A stretch of 64,000 nt of DNA from a candidate division TA06 bacterium B3_TA06 (GTDB lineage Bacteria > Hydrothermota > Tepidihabitantia > B3-TA06), in the NCBI GenBank assembly GCA_005223075.1, contig NJBO01000007.1:1-64000 (forward strand), in the 5' to 3' direction. Below, piece by piece: positions 7,950-15,783 of the stretch. Under the pieces are notes generated by a model. The model worked only from the letters and a program-made list of their open reading frames with translations, ran no database searches and was not told the origin of the DNA. Each line of letters opens with the position of its first letter. Position 1 is the first letter of the stretch. Position numbers and translations under genes: made by a program.

Positions 7950-8546
7950 CTACCTCAACTCAACCCTCCAGGCGCGTGGGTTGGAGGAATCGTCGAAGCT
8001 GAACTGCTGGTGGATGATCAACACCTTGCCGTCCTTTGACCACTGTGATACCCAGCAAGGGTAGTTCTCAAGCCCGGACCGGATAGCGGTAAGAACCACA
8101 CCCCGCATATCTTCCAGGTCATAAACGATGGGATTAGGCACGGTGGCAACAAAAAGGTAATCCGAGGTGGGGGAGAAGGTGGCGTAAAGCGCCTGATCCA
8201 CCAAAGCAATAAGCTGGGGATCAGCGGTGGATACGATGAACAGCTTGTAGGTTACAACGTCCAGGCCCCCCTCGCCCTCCTCGCCCTCCTCCTCCTCGAT
8301 TGGCTGACCTAACAGAATCCATTTAGAGTCAGGGGAGATTACGAGGAGAAAGTCCAGGCCTTCAACAACACGCTGGCCTGTCTCGGCATGTTCTAACCAG
8401 TTCTCCGTGGCGCTTCTTTCTAGGGCATCCTCAAGCTCCACCACGTCGAAGCCCACAAGCTCCAACCTGTCCTGGGCAAACCCTGCAGCGGGCAACATCA
8501 GGGACGCAAGGATCATAAGTGCCATAACTCGGCGATCTATAGACAT
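7950..8546 (-). CDS. exported protein of unknown function
   Basis: A 198-residue protein with a signal peptide (MALMILASLMLPAAGFAQ region, ending near residue 24) and no family I recognise. It has a run of Glu and Gly around residues 85-95 (EEEEGEEGEGG) and several ISPDSKW and FSPTSDYLF strand-turn units that resemble WD40- or TolB-like propeller blades, though too few for a propeller. The start at 8546 has GAAGGAG upstream and overlaps the end of the methyltransferase gene by 10 nt, so the two form an operon. Confidence 0.6.
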   Translation of the reverse strand: MSIDRRVMALMILASLMLPAAGFAQDRLELVGFDVVELEDALERSATENWLEHAETGQRVVEGLDFLLVISPDSKWILLGQPIEEEEGEEGEGGLDVVTYKLFIVSTADPQLIALVDQALYATFSPTSDYLFVATVPNPIVYDLEDMRGVVLTAIRSGLENYPCWVSQWSKDGKVLIIHQQFSFDDSSNPRAWRVELR

Positions 8547-9208
8547 ATCGACTCCTTCGGTTTGATAAACCGGGCAGTATAATTCCAAAAGTTTCCAAGG
8601 ACTTTGGCATCAACGAAGCCCGCTTGAGTGGCCTGCTTTATGGTAGTGCGCTTGAGGGGATAATCCGGGTCAGGGAAAAACTCGGTGATAGCAAGTATCC
8701 CGGCAGGTTTCAGGACCCTGTGTGCCTCCAGCAAAGCCCTGTGCCGGTCGGGTATCTCCTGCAGAACGGTTATCATGTAGACCAGATCAAGGGTCGAATC
8801 CTCAAACGACAGCTCGTAAGCACTCGCCTGGATGAGTTTGATGTTAGTGATATCTTGATTCTCAGGTCTGGATAACTTGTTTTCGAGCTGTGCCAACATC
8901 CTGGGCTGAATGTCCAGGGCATACACCTTGCCCTTCTTCCCAACAACTCGTGCCACGAAAGTGGTATAAGCACCGCTCCCGCAGCCTATCTCCAGAACCT
9001 GCGTTCCCTCACTGATCCCGCTGCGGCGGATGAGCTTATCCGCAGGCTGCATCCAGCGACGGAACCAGGAGTCCAGGAACCACCCTGTATATGAGGGAGC
9101 CGGGAATCGCCACAGCTTGCGCACGACTTTGACCAGGGTCAGCCATAAGAAAACGAATCCCAGGATTGAACCTGCAACGATGACGATGATCAGGAGATAG
9201 GTGGGCAT
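8537..9208 (-). CDS. membrane-anchored class I SAM methyltransferase
   Basis: A 223-residue protein. Residues 3-26 or so form one membrane helix (YLLIIVIVAGSILGFVFLWL). A Rossmann methyltransferase domain follows, with motif I VLEIGCGSGAYT, an acidic strand end at VYALDIQPRML and post-motif LDLVYMITVLQEIPD. It resembles UbiE-type Methyltransf_11/31 enzymes; the substrate is unknown, probably a lipid or quinone given the anchor. The start at 9208 is supported by a promoter ending 5 nt before it (leaderless). Its last 250 bp have a partial copy at 6115-6354. Confidence 0.8.
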   Translation of the reverse strand: MPTYLLIIVIVAGSILGFVFLWLTLVKVVRKLWRFPAPSYTGWFLDSWFRRWMQPADKLIRRSGISEGTQVLEIGCGSGAYTTFVARVVGKKGKVYALDIQPRMLAQLENKLSRPENQDITNIKLIQASAYELSFEDSTLDLVYMITVLQEIPDRHRALLEAHRVLKPAGILAITEFFPDPDYPLKRTTIKQATQAGFVDAKVLGNFWNYTARFIKPKESICL

Positions 9209-9213
9209 ATCTA

Positions 9214-9241
9214 ACCCTACGCCTCTTATCTTATTAGTCAA
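9214..9241 (-). promoter_or_regulatory. promoter of the anchored methyltransferase
   Basis: On the minus strand TTGACT (9236-9241), 16 nt, TAGGGT (9214-9219), then 5 nt and the ATG. This predicts a leaderless mRNA and argues against the longer reading from 9298. Confidence 0.55.
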
Positions 9242-9260
9242 GCTAGCATATTTTCGACCT

Positions 9261-9292
9261 GCGACCTTTTTGGCGAAGCCAAAAAGGAGCAT
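9261..9292 (-). repeat. TGCTCC/GATCGCA hairpin element, copy 1
   Basis: On the plus strand TGCGA, a 10-bp stem CCTTTTTGGC/GCCAAAAAGG with loop GAA, then AGCA. The stem pairs perfectly. It lies in the spacer downstream of the 9412-10227 gene and has the same orientation as copy 2. Confidence 0.75.
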
Positions 9293-9387
9293 TAGCATAC
9301 TTCAAGCCTATGCCTTTGAAACCACTAGTCAAGGTAACTCCCCTCTCCCTTTGGGACAGCGTGCAGAGGGGTTAGGGGTGAGGGGAC

Positions 9388-9424
9388 TGCGATCTTTTGG
9401 CGTGGAACACGTCAAAAGGAGCAC
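9388..9424 (-). repeat. TGCTCC/GATCGCA hairpin element, copy 2, overlapping a stop codon
   Basis: TGCGAT, stem CTTTTGGCGTG/CACGTCAAAAG with loop GAA (one G-U pair), then GAGCAC. The methyltransferase gene 9412-10227 ends inside it: the last codons and the TGA come from the element. It probably acts as the gene's terminator. Confidence 0.75.
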
Positions 9425-10227
9425 TCCTTCTTGGTCGCTTTAAGCGAAAACAGAAGCGGGACGTCTTCCCGGCCGTCTGGCAGACGCCACCACCCTTCCT
9501 GGTCTTGCTTCATAAACGGAAGCATCTTGTAGGGGGTAAACGGATACTCCTTAAGCGACTGGATAGTTAAACCGGCTGCAATCAACGAGCTGATAATCTC
9601 GGACATCGGATGCATCCACTCGTAGTGGACCGTATGTTCAAGGGTTCCCTCAGCATCAGCGTAGGAACCGTGTTCGTCGAACCTCATGGGGGCTTTGGCG
9701 AAATAGGGGTAGTGGACTTGCAAGTCGGATACATTCCCATCGTTGAACACGTGCGCAAAGGGGTGGCTTTCCACTATGTAGAAGATACCTCCCGGTTTGA
9801 GGAAGTGAGTTATGACCTCTGCCCAGCGTTTCAAATCGGGCAGCCAGGGAAGAACACCGTAGGAGGTGAAGACGATATCAAACTCACCCGAAAGCTTTTT
9901 GGGTAAATCGTAGATCTCGGAGCAAACGAAGCTTGCATTGAGACCCAGCTCAGAACTCAAATCCCTAGCCAGGCGGATGGCCTTGGTGGAGAAATCTATT
10001 CCTGTAACCTCAGCCCCTAGCCGGGCGAAGGATAAGGTGTCCATCCCGAAGTGGCACTGAAGGTGGAGTAAGGATTTGCCCTTAACGTCACCTACTCCCT
10101 CCTGTTCGATGCGATCAAGTGTCAAGCGCCCGGCCTTGAAGCCTTCAACGTCGTAGAACTTGGATTTCGCGTGGATTTCAACCAACTCGTTCCAGTGCCT
10201 ACGGTTGGCGTTAATGTATTCGTCCAT
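9412..10227 (-). CDS. class I SAM-dependent methyltransferase
   Basis: A 271-residue soluble methyltransferase. Motif I reads SLLHLQCHFGMDTLSFARLG (about residues 52-71), followed by VTGIDFSTKAI (acidic loop), and FDIVFTSYGVLPWLPDLKRW with LKPGGIFYIVESHPF. This is the Methyltransf_11/25 pattern often annotated as small-molecule methyltransferase. The tail SLKATKKECSF is partly encoded by a repeat hairpin, so the native C terminus may have been replaced. The start has GGAGGA upstream. No partner gene indicates the substrate. Confidence 0.8.
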   Translation of the reverse strand: MDEYINANRRHWNELVEIHAKSKFYDVEGFKAGRLTLDRIEQEGVGDVKGKSLLHLQCHFGMDTLSFARLGAEVTGIDFSTKAIRLARDLSSELGLNASFVCSEIYDLPKKLSGEFDIVFTSYGVLPWLPDLKRWAEVITHFLKPGGIFYIVESHPFAHVFNDGNVSDLQVHYPYFAKAPMRFDEHGSYADAEGTLEHTVHYEWMHPMSEIISSLIAAGLTIQSLKEYPFTPYKMLPFMKQDQEGWWRLPDGREDVPLLFSLKATKKECSF

Positions 10228-10415
10228 TCAGGATTCCTCCATATTATCTAATCAAACTCTAAGCAAAGCCGCAGGCATGTCAAGAGAAATGCGAGTCCTC
10301 GTTAAAGTAAAGAAATGATGAGATTGTTTTGCAGCTTTACCTTTCGACATCCTCGCGATGACAACGTTTCCAGATAGGTTGATGATTTCAGGTATGTTAC
10401 GGGTGTTACGGGTGT

Positions 10416-10571
10416 TATTTCCTTGATTAAGGGGCGTTAGCCCCAGGAAGTTATGAAGATGCCCAGCAAGGGTATTTCCTTGATTAAGGGGCGTTAGCCC
10501 CAGGAAGTTATGGAGATGCCCCGCAAGGGTATTTCCTTGTGAGCGGAGCGTAAGCTCCGAATAATTATGAC
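10416..10571 (+). repeat. 57-bp direct repeats with covarying hairpin
   Basis: Two near-identical 57-bp units begin at 10416 and 10473, and a diverged third begins at 10530. Each unit carries a small hairpin: GGGGC-GTTA-GCCCC in the first two, GGAGC-GTAA-GCTCC in the third. The third stem differs at a pair of bases that changed together, so pairing is kept. Each hairpin is followed by a ...TTATGRMRATGCCC-like stretch. No coding capacity seen in the 440-nt gap 10228-10671. Confidence 0.8.
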
Positions 10572-10600
10572 AATACCCTATGAAATATAAAATACTTCAA

Positions 10601-10617
10601 GGGGCAGGCTCTGCCCC
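10601..10617 (+). terminator. hairpin upstream of the 10675 gene
   Basis: GGGGCAG-GCT-CTGCCCC, a 7-bp perfect stem with a 3-nt loop and no T tract. It lies between the 57-bp repeats and the promoter at 10641. Confidence 0.4.
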
Positions 10618-10640
10618 GAAGGGGTACGGGTGTTACGGGC

Positions 10641-10668
10641 TTGACAAGTAAGGCTTGCTGCATATCTT
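10641..10668 (+). promoter_or_regulatory. promoter of the 10675 membrane protein gene
   Basis: TTGACA (10641-10646), 16 nt, TATCTT (10663-10668), 6 nt, ATG. Predicts a leaderless mRNA. Confidence 0.6.
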
Positions 10669-10674
10669 TATGTG

Positions 10675-11283
10675 ATGGTTGATGCGGAAGTGCTTCTTCA
10701 GGCCTACCACTACCTATCCAGCGCCATAGCCCAGGCGTTCGCCGCGCTGATTGCGCTGACCGCGATGTTTTATATCTATAGAAGAGGTGTTCTACGGAGC
10801 AGAATCAAATCAACTGTTGAATCTATGATACCCTTTATTGATCTCATTGACAATGAATCCAAAAGCATCTTAACCCCAGGTAAACTTACAGATCATTTAA
10901 AGCTGCTTTATGGCAAAGAGGTAGTCGAATTCGCTAAGAAGCAATTAGATGATCCTAAAGTGGCCAAGAGGAGGTTGAGAGAGTCTAGAGATTTTTGGGG
11001 AAAACGTCTTAAGGCCAAGGTTAATTATTATGAAGACCTGATTACCTACTCTCGAGGCCTCAGCCGTTATATATATCCGTCAATTCTTCTATCTGCTTTG
11101 ACAATGGGTTTTGGCATTATATCTCTTCTAGCAGGGCCTCTGATTTCTCGGGATCTTTGGCGGTGGGTTGTTATGCTAGGGGAGTCATCGTTTGCATTAC
11201 TAGCTTTGGGCTACACATTAAAGGCTGTGATTAAAATGGTGAGTAAACCGGAGGAGTCTAAAGAAAAACTGAAGGAGGAATAG
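10675..11283 (+). CDS. membrane protein of unknown function
   Basis: A 202-residue protein with three likely membrane helices: residues about 12-32 (SSAIAQAFAALIALTAMFYI), about 128-150 and about 158-182. The segment between helices 1 and 2 is a charged cytoplasmic helix-rich stretch, and the C terminus ends in KPEESKEKLKEE. I know no family for it. The ATG at 10675 is preferred over the GTG at 10672 because it lies 6 nt after the -10 box, matching other leaderless genes here. Confidence 0.6.
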   Translation: MVDAEVLLQAYHYLSSAIAQAFAALIALTAMFYIYRRGVLRSRIKSTVESMIPFIDLIDNESKSILTPGKLTDHLKLLYGKEVVEFAKKQLDDPKVAKRRLRESRDFWGKRLKAKVNYYEDLITYSRGLSRYIYPSILLSALTMGFGIISLLAGPLISRDLWRWVVMLGESSFALLALGYTLKAVIKMVSKPEESKEKLKEE

Positions 11284-11298
11284 GAAGAAGCTTAAGTC

Positions 11299-11327
11299 TT
11301 TACATTTATTGATAGGAGTGGTATAAT
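11299..11327 (+). promoter_or_regulatory. promoter of the zinc-finger gene
   Basis: TTTACA (11299-11304), 17 nt, TATAAT (11322-11327), about 48 nt before the ATG. Confidence 0.65.
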
Positions 11328-11375
11328 GAGGGCAAAGTTAAACGCCCTTTACAAACATGCAACACAGGGAGAAGC

Positions 11376-11597
11376 ATGTCTGAGTGTAGGTTATGTGGAG
11401 GTAGCGGCGAGATAGCCTGCAAGCAGTGCAACGGAGAGGGCTATACAACGTGCCCCAAATGCGGGGGCGCACGTTATTACAAATTCAGGGAGCAAGAACC
11501 CTGTCCGCGGTGCGGGGGAGAAGGAGCCGTGGTCTGTAAAGCTTGCCAGGGGACAGGGACTGTTGCTTGTCCTGCATGCGGCGGATCCGACGCCTAA
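11376..11597 (+). CDS. DnaJ-type cysteine-rich zinc-finger protein
   Basis: A 73-residue protein made almost wholly of CxxCxGxG-type units: CRLCGGSG, CKQCNGEG, CPKCGG, CPRCGGEG, CKACQGTG and CPACGG. This is the zinc-binding central domain of DnaJ without J domain or client-binding domains. Such stand-alone proteins are thought to bind unfolded protein or act as thiol chaperones. AGGGAGA lies about 6 nt before the ATG. It has its own promoter, and a separate strong promoter follows downstream. Confidence 0.8.
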   Translation: MSECRLCGGSGEIACKQCNGEGYTTCPKCGGARYYKFREQEPCPRCGGEGAVVCKACQGTGTVACPACGGSDA

Positions 11598-11622
11598 CCG
11601 CCCCCAAAAAGTTATCACAGAC

Positions 11623-11650
11623 TTGACAAGCCGATCCGAGTCTGTATAAT
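11623..11650 (+). promoter_or_regulatory. strong promoter of the 27-residue gene
   Basis: TTGACA (11623-11628), 16 nt, TATAAT (11645-11650): both boxes match the consensus exactly. Confidence 0.75.
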
Positions 11651-11687
11651 TTATTGTTAATCGTTGAACTGCTTAGGAGGATATGAG

Positions 11688-11771
11688 ATGATCAAGGATT
11701 GGACTGATAACCAGTGGGGCCTGATTCCGGCAATTGGGTTTACTCTGTACGGCTCCAAGGGAAGCCCGTAG
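11688..11771 (+). CDS. 27-residue small protein
   Basis: A complete short gene: consensus promoter, AGGAGG at 11675-11680, 7 nt, ATG, 27 codons, TAG, and a textbook terminator 30 nt later. The peptide begins MIKDWTDNQWGL and ends TLYGSKGSP. It has two Trp, no clear membrane helix or Cys, and no family I recognise. The strength of every signal suggests high expression. It could also be a small RNA that happens to contain this reading frame; the good ribosome-binding site argues for translation. Confidence 0.6.
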   Translation: MIKDWTDNQWGLIPAIGFTLYGSKGSP

Positions 11772-11800
11772 TCTAATCCTACTGTTCTTGTAGAATTTAA

Positions 11801-11829
11801 CCCCGGGTATCCCGCCCGGGGTTTTTAAT
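11801..11829 (+). terminator. rho-independent terminator
   Basis: CCCCGGG (11801-11807), 7-nt loop, CCCGGGG (11815-11821), then TTTTTAATT. Ends the transcript of the 27-residue gene. Confidence 0.85.
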
Positions 11830-11830
11830 T

Positions 11831-11865
11831 AGCAGAAAGCCCCGGCGCAACCGGGGCTTTCTGCT
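11831..11865 (+). terminator. 15-bp perfect hairpin
   Basis: AGCAGAAAGCCCCGG pairs perfectly with CCGGGGCTTTCTGCT around CGCAA. The A-rich and T-rich arms make it a possible bidirectional terminator. Confidence 0.7.
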
Positions 11866-11896
11866 ATAGAAGTTTCGTTAAAGCGAAACTTCTATA
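11865..11896 (+). repeat. 13-bp perfect hairpin
   Basis: TATAGAAGTTTCG pairs with CGAAACTTCTATA around TTAAAG, directly adjoining the preceding hairpin. Together the three hairpins span 11801-11896. No gene overlaps them. Confidence 0.65.
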
Positions 11897-11965
11897 AGAC
11901 CGAAGCCTCGAAGAGACGAAGGTCTCAAGGATCGGTACGATAAATAACAAAACCGCGGAGGTGAA

Positions 11966-12784
11966 GTGCAACCGATCATAAGCTGCTGCAAAGTGCATAA
12001 GACCTTCAAGGGCGGCATCTTAAAAAGGAAAAAGCCGGTTCGTGCGCTGGTAGACATCAACTTTGATGTTCGCTCTGGTGAGTGCTTCGGGCTCATCGGG
12101 CCGAACGGGTCGGGTAAGTCCACGCTCATCCGCGTCCTCTCGACCCTGCTCTATCCTGACCAGGGCCAGGCTCATGTCTGCGGCTTTGATGTGGTTCGCA
12201 AGCCCTACCGTGTTCGAGAACTGATCAGCCGGGTCTCGGTGGATGCCGCGTTCTTCAAGAAGCTTTCCGCCTGGGAGAACCTGCGCTACTCGGCCAGGCT
12301 CTACGGTGTGCCATTGAGAATCGCCAGACAGCGCGCCCTGGACGTTCTTGCCGAGCTGGGCTTTCCTGCCAGGCGGTTCAACGACTCGATGGAGGACCTC
12401 TCGCGCGGGATGCAGCAGAAGGTCGCGGTTGCAAGAGCCTTGATCAACCGGCCACAGGTGCTGCTCCTGGATGAGCCGACCACCGGTCTTGATCCGCGCT
12501 CCAAGCGCGAGGTGGAGACCTACATCGAGCGGTTAAGAAAGGAAACCGAGCTTACCATCTTCCTCACCACGCACGACATGTACGAGGCCGACCACCTGTG
12601 CGACCGGGTGGCGATCATTGATAAGGGTCGGATCGTGGCCCTGGATACACCCAAGATGCTGAAACAGATTCTCGCCCGCAAGCGCGGCTCCGACCACGTA
12701 TCACTCGAGGACGTCTTCCTCGAACTTACCCACAAGGAGTGGGTAGAGGACGTGGAAGAAGACGAAACAGATAAAAAAGACTAA
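11966..12784 (+). CDS. ABC transporter ATP-binding protein (ABC-2 exporter type)
   Basis: A 272-residue ATPase of an ABC-2 export system. It has Walker A GPNGSGKST (about residues 49-57), signature LSRGMQQ (variant of LSGGQ), Walker B VLLLDEPTTGLDP and the H-loop TTHDMYEAD. The acidic tail VEEDETDKKD follows the usual C-terminal region. It starts at GTG with GGAGGTGAAG just upstream. The permease starts 21 nt downstream. The substrate cannot be read from the sequence; drug, polysaccharide and lipid exporters share this build. Confidence 0.9.
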   Translation: MQPIISCCKVHKTFKGGILKRKKPVRALVDINFDVRSGECFGLIGPNGSGKSTLIRVLSTLLYPDQGQAHVCGFDVVRKPYRVRELISRVSVDAAFFKKLSAWENLRYSARLYGVPLRIARQRALDVLAELGFPARRFNDSMEDLSRGMQQKVAVARALINRPQVLLLDEPTTGLDPRSKREVETYIERLRKETELTIFLTTHDMYEADHLCDRVAIIDKGRIVALDTPKMLKQILARKRGSDHVSLEDVFLELTHKEWVEDVEEDETDKKD

Positions 12785-12805
12785 CGAAGATAGGGAGGAG
12801 AAAAC

Positions 12806-13639
12806 ATGCAAAGGATACCAACGCTCGAACCGATGGTGCCCGCCGGTTCCGAACCTCGCATGAGGCTGCGGTGGCTGGCGCTTATTGAGCGCAACTTCGC
12901 CCTAATCAAGCGCTACATAGGCTGGGAAGTAGTATTCGTGTTCTACAACATTATTAACGCTCTTTGCATTGCCTTTATCGGCGTGACCCAGGGCAAGGGG
13001 CACGTGTTGTACCTGGTGATAGGCGCTCTTATCTGGGGTTTTTTGTCGCTTCTGTTCCACGAACTTGCCGAGCAGGTCCAGTGGGAGCGCTGGGAAGGCA
13101 CCATCGAGTACAGCTTCATGGCGCCCATGCACCGGCTTACCTACCTTCTGGGCAACTGTTTCTATGCGGTTGTCTACGGTGTCCTGCGCTCTGCGCTTCT
13201 TTTGGGCGTGCTCGTCTTATTCCTGGGTCTCTCGCTGAAGGGAGCGAACATCGCAGGGGCGCTGGTGGTACTCGTGGTCTCCGGGCTATCGTTCATAGGT
13301 CTGGGGCTTATCGCGGCCATCCTCCCTGTGCTCTCCACTGAGAAGGGTGCGCAGGCCTCGCACATCTTTCAGGCGGTGATCCTCTTGATTTCCGGAGTAT
13401 ACTACGAGGTGGACGTGTTACCCGCGTGGATAAGGTCCCTTTCGGTCGCATCGCCCGCGACCTACACGCTTCGGGCGATTCGCGCCGCACTGCTTGAAGG
13501 GGCATCGTTTAAAGAGCTGGCACCGACTATCCTTCTATTGGCCGGAATCGGTGTGGTGCTCATCCCGGTAGGCTTTGCGGTATTCAGCCTGGCCGAACGC
13601 TGGGCAAAGCGCAAAGGCAAGCTCAAGAGGAGTGGATAG
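12806..13639 (+). CDS. ABC-2 type permease
   Basis: A 277-residue inner-membrane protein with about six hydrophobic segments, starting after a basic cytoplasmic N terminus (residues 1-45). It includes the long ALVVLVVSGLSFIGLGLIAA helix and the loop LPAWIRSLSVASPATYTLRA, which matches the conserved P-rich end of ABC2_membrane domains. It follows the ATPase by 21 nt with GGGAGGAGAAA before the ATG, so the two form a complete exporter. A hairpin lies just after the stop. Confidence 0.85.
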   Translation: MQRIPTLEPMVPAGSEPRMRLRWLALIERNFALIKRYIGWEVVFVFYNIINALCIAFIGVTQGKGHVLYLVIGALIWGFLSLLFHELAEQVQWERWEGTIEYSFMAPMHRLTYLLGNCFYAVVYGVLRSALLLGVLVLFLGLSLKGANIAGALVVLVVSGLSFIGLGLIAAILPVLSTEKGAQASHIFQAVILLISGVYYEVDVLPAWIRSLSVASPATYTLRAIRAALLEGASFKELAPTILLLAGIGVVLIPVGFAVFSLAERWAKRKGKLKRSG

Positions 13640-13643
13640 CGGC

Positions 13644-13660
13644 GCGATGCGGAGCATCGC
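13644..13660 (+). terminator. hairpin after the ABC-2 operon
   Basis: GCGATGC-GGA-GCATCGC, a 7-bp stem with a 3-nt loop 5 nt after the permease stop. There is no T tract. Confidence 0.5.
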
Positions 13661-13721
13661 TCATTGTAAAATGCAAATATCAAATTGCAAATAGAAAAAT
13701 GAACGAGACCAAACAGCCAGC

Positions 13722-13749
13722 GCCGTCAGCTGTGAGCTGTGTGCTGTCA
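13722..13749 (+). repeat. heptanucleotide repeat, four units
   Basis: GCCGTCA, GCTGTGA, GCTGTGT and GCTGTCA run in perfect 7-nt register in the noncoding gap before the ABC-F gene. Three similar heptads occur at 56391-56411. Confidence 0.65.
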
Positions 13750-13811
13750 GCCATTCTCAGAAGGTTGCAGTGATCTGCATTAATGGATAGAATTACAGGT
13801 TAGGAGTTTTT

Positions 13812-15734
13812 ATGATCCAGCTAAAAGACGTTGGTGTTTCCTTCGGCGCAAGAGGACTCTTTGCCAAGGTAAACCTTGCCGCAGGGGAGCGCTCGCGCAT
13901 CGGCCTGGTGGGGAAAAACGGAACCGGCAAGACCACGCTGTTTAGACTGCTCGCAGGCGAGCGGCCCCCTGACGAGGGCTCGATTGATATGCCCAGGGAT
14001 CTAAGGATAGGCTATCTGCCCCAGGAAGAGATCGTACTTGAAGAGGAGAGCGTATTCGATGAGGCGGTAAAGGCCTTTGATCACGTTCACGAGATTCGGA
14101 CAAAGATGCACGAGCTTGAGGGAAAGATGGAGGATAGCTCCACAGATCCCCAGGAGATGGAGAGGATGCTTAACCGCTACAGCCGGTTGCAAGAAGCCTA
14201 CGCTAAGGACGGTTATACCTTTGAGGCGAGGACAGCAGAGGTATTGACCGGTCTTGGATTCAAGGAGGAAGATTTCACAAGAGCGTGCCGTGAGTTCTCA
14301 GGCGGGTATCAGATGCGGATAGCGTTGGCGAAATTGCTGCTCTCGGAGCCTGATCTACTGCTTCTGGACGAGCCCACCAATCATCTGGATCTGCCTTCCA
14401 TCGAGTGGCTGGAGGGCTTTATAAGGGATTTCAAAGGCTCGCTTCTCATAAGCTCACACGACCGCTACTTCCTGGACAGGATGGTGGAGGTAATCTGGGA
14501 CATTGATTATAAAGCCATCACTGCCTATAAGGGCAACTACAGCTCGTTTGTTAACCAGAAACAGGGACGCAGGGAACAGATCGAGAAGCAACTCAAGAAG
14601 ATAGCCGAGACCCGCGCGCACCTGAAGCGCTTCATTGATCGCTTCAGGAGTTATCCAAAGAAAGCGGCGTTGGTGCGCAGTCGCAAGAAGATGCTTGAGA
14701 GACTGCCCAAGGTAGAGCTGCCCAGGGAGACGAAAAAGACTATGGCGATCCGTTTCCCGGACGCGCCGCGCATCTCAGGAAGGGTGATGGCGCTTGAGGG
14801 TGTTCGTAAGAGTTTTGGTAATCACGAGGTCTTTTCCAGCGTTGATTTAACCGTCGAGCCGGGTGATAGGATTGCATTTGTTGGGGCGAACGGAGAAGGG
14901 AAAACGACGCTTTTAAGGATCATAGCCGGGGAGCTTGACGCGTCAGAGGGGGAGATATGGAAATCCGCCAAACTACAAACCGCCTTTTACACCCAGATCG
15001 TTGAGGAGCGCCTTAACCCGCAACACAACATCCTTGAAGAGCTTGAGGAGGTTGCTCCAGGTGAACCTCTGCCTGTTCTGCGAGGGCTTGCCGGTGCGTT
15101 CCTCTTCTCAGGGGACGATGTGGACAAGAAGGTGAGTGTTTTATCAGGCGGTGAGAAGTCGCGTCTGGCCATAGCCAAGATTATGCTTTCTCCCTCCAAT
15201 CTGCTCTTGCTCGATGAGCCTACCAACCACCTTGACCTTCGTGCCCGTGACGTGCTTGAGCAGGCTATACGCCGCTATCCGGGAACGGTTGTCTTCGCCG
15301 CGCACGACAGGTTCTTGATAGATCGTCTCGCCAACAAGGTGGTCCAGATCGGCGGGGGTAAGGCGCTGCTGCACATTGGCAACTGGACGGATTTTGCCCG
15401 CTGGCGCGAAGGTCTTAAAGTGAAGCCTCAGACAGCGCCGGTTAGACCTCTGAAGCAGACCAAGCCAACACCCAAGCCGAAACCTCGAGGGCAGTCAAAA
15501 CAAGACAAGGAACGTCAGCGCAGACTCCTTGAGCAGGAGATAGACCGCACCTTTGCAGAGATCGAGGCCAGGGAGAAAGAAGTCGCGGATCTTGAGAACC
15601 AGATGAGCGATCCAGATCTCTACGCCGATGTGAACCGGCTGCGGGAAGTAACCATAAGACATCGTCAGCTCAAGCAGGAACTCGACCGCCTTCACGCCCG
15701 GCTTGAGGGGCTTCTTTCATCTGGAGAGGGTTGA
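13812..15734 (+). CDS. ABC-F family ATPase
   Basis: A 640-residue protein with two ABC domains and no membrane segment, the ABC-F plan. Domain 1 has GKNGTGKTT, FSGGYQMR and LLLLDEPTNHLDL; domain 2 has GANGEGKTT, LSGGEKSRLAIAK and LLLLDEPTNHLDL. Between them is the charged linker (P-site tRNA interaction motif region, about residues 245-310). A Pro/Lys-rich stretch (about 540-565) leads to a C-terminal coiled coil (570-640), as in Uup and YdiF. ABC-F proteins act on the ribosome in translation or resistance. Which of these roles applies here cannot be told from sequence. Confidence 0.9.
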   Translation: MIQLKDVGVSFGARGLFAKVNLAAGERSRIGLVGKNGTGKTTLFRLLAGERPPDEGSIDMPRDLRIGYLPQEEIVLEEESVFDEAVKAFDHVHEIRTKMHELEGKMEDSSTDPQEMERMLNRYSRLQEAYAKDGYTFEARTAEVLTGLGFKEEDFTRACREFSGGYQMRIALAKLLLSEPDLLLLDEPTNHLDLPSIEWLEGFIRDFKGSLLISSHDRYFLDRMVEVIWDIDYKAITAYKGNYSSFVNQKQGRREQIEKQLKKIAETRAHLKRFIDRFRSYPKKAALVRSRKKMLERLPKVELPRETKKTMAIRFPDAPRISGRVMALEGVRKSFGNHEVFSSVDLTVEPGDRIAFVGANGEGKTTLLRIIAGELDASEGEIWKSAKLQTAFYTQIVEERLNPQHNILEELEEVAPGEPLPVLRGLAGAFLFSGDDVDKKVSVLSGGEKSRLAIAKIMLSPSNLLLLDEPTNHLDLRARDVLEQAIRRYPGTVVFAAHDRFLIDRLANKVVQIGGGKALLHIGNWTDFARWREGLKVKPQTAPVRPLKQTKPTPKPKPRGQSKQDKERQRRLLEQEIDRTFAEIEAREKEVADLENQMSDPDLYADVNRLREVTIRHRQLKQELDRLHARLEGLLSSGEG

Positions 15735-15783
15735 CATCCTTAATCCCTTCCCTATTCTTAAAGATTAGCGAATGGAGGTCTGT

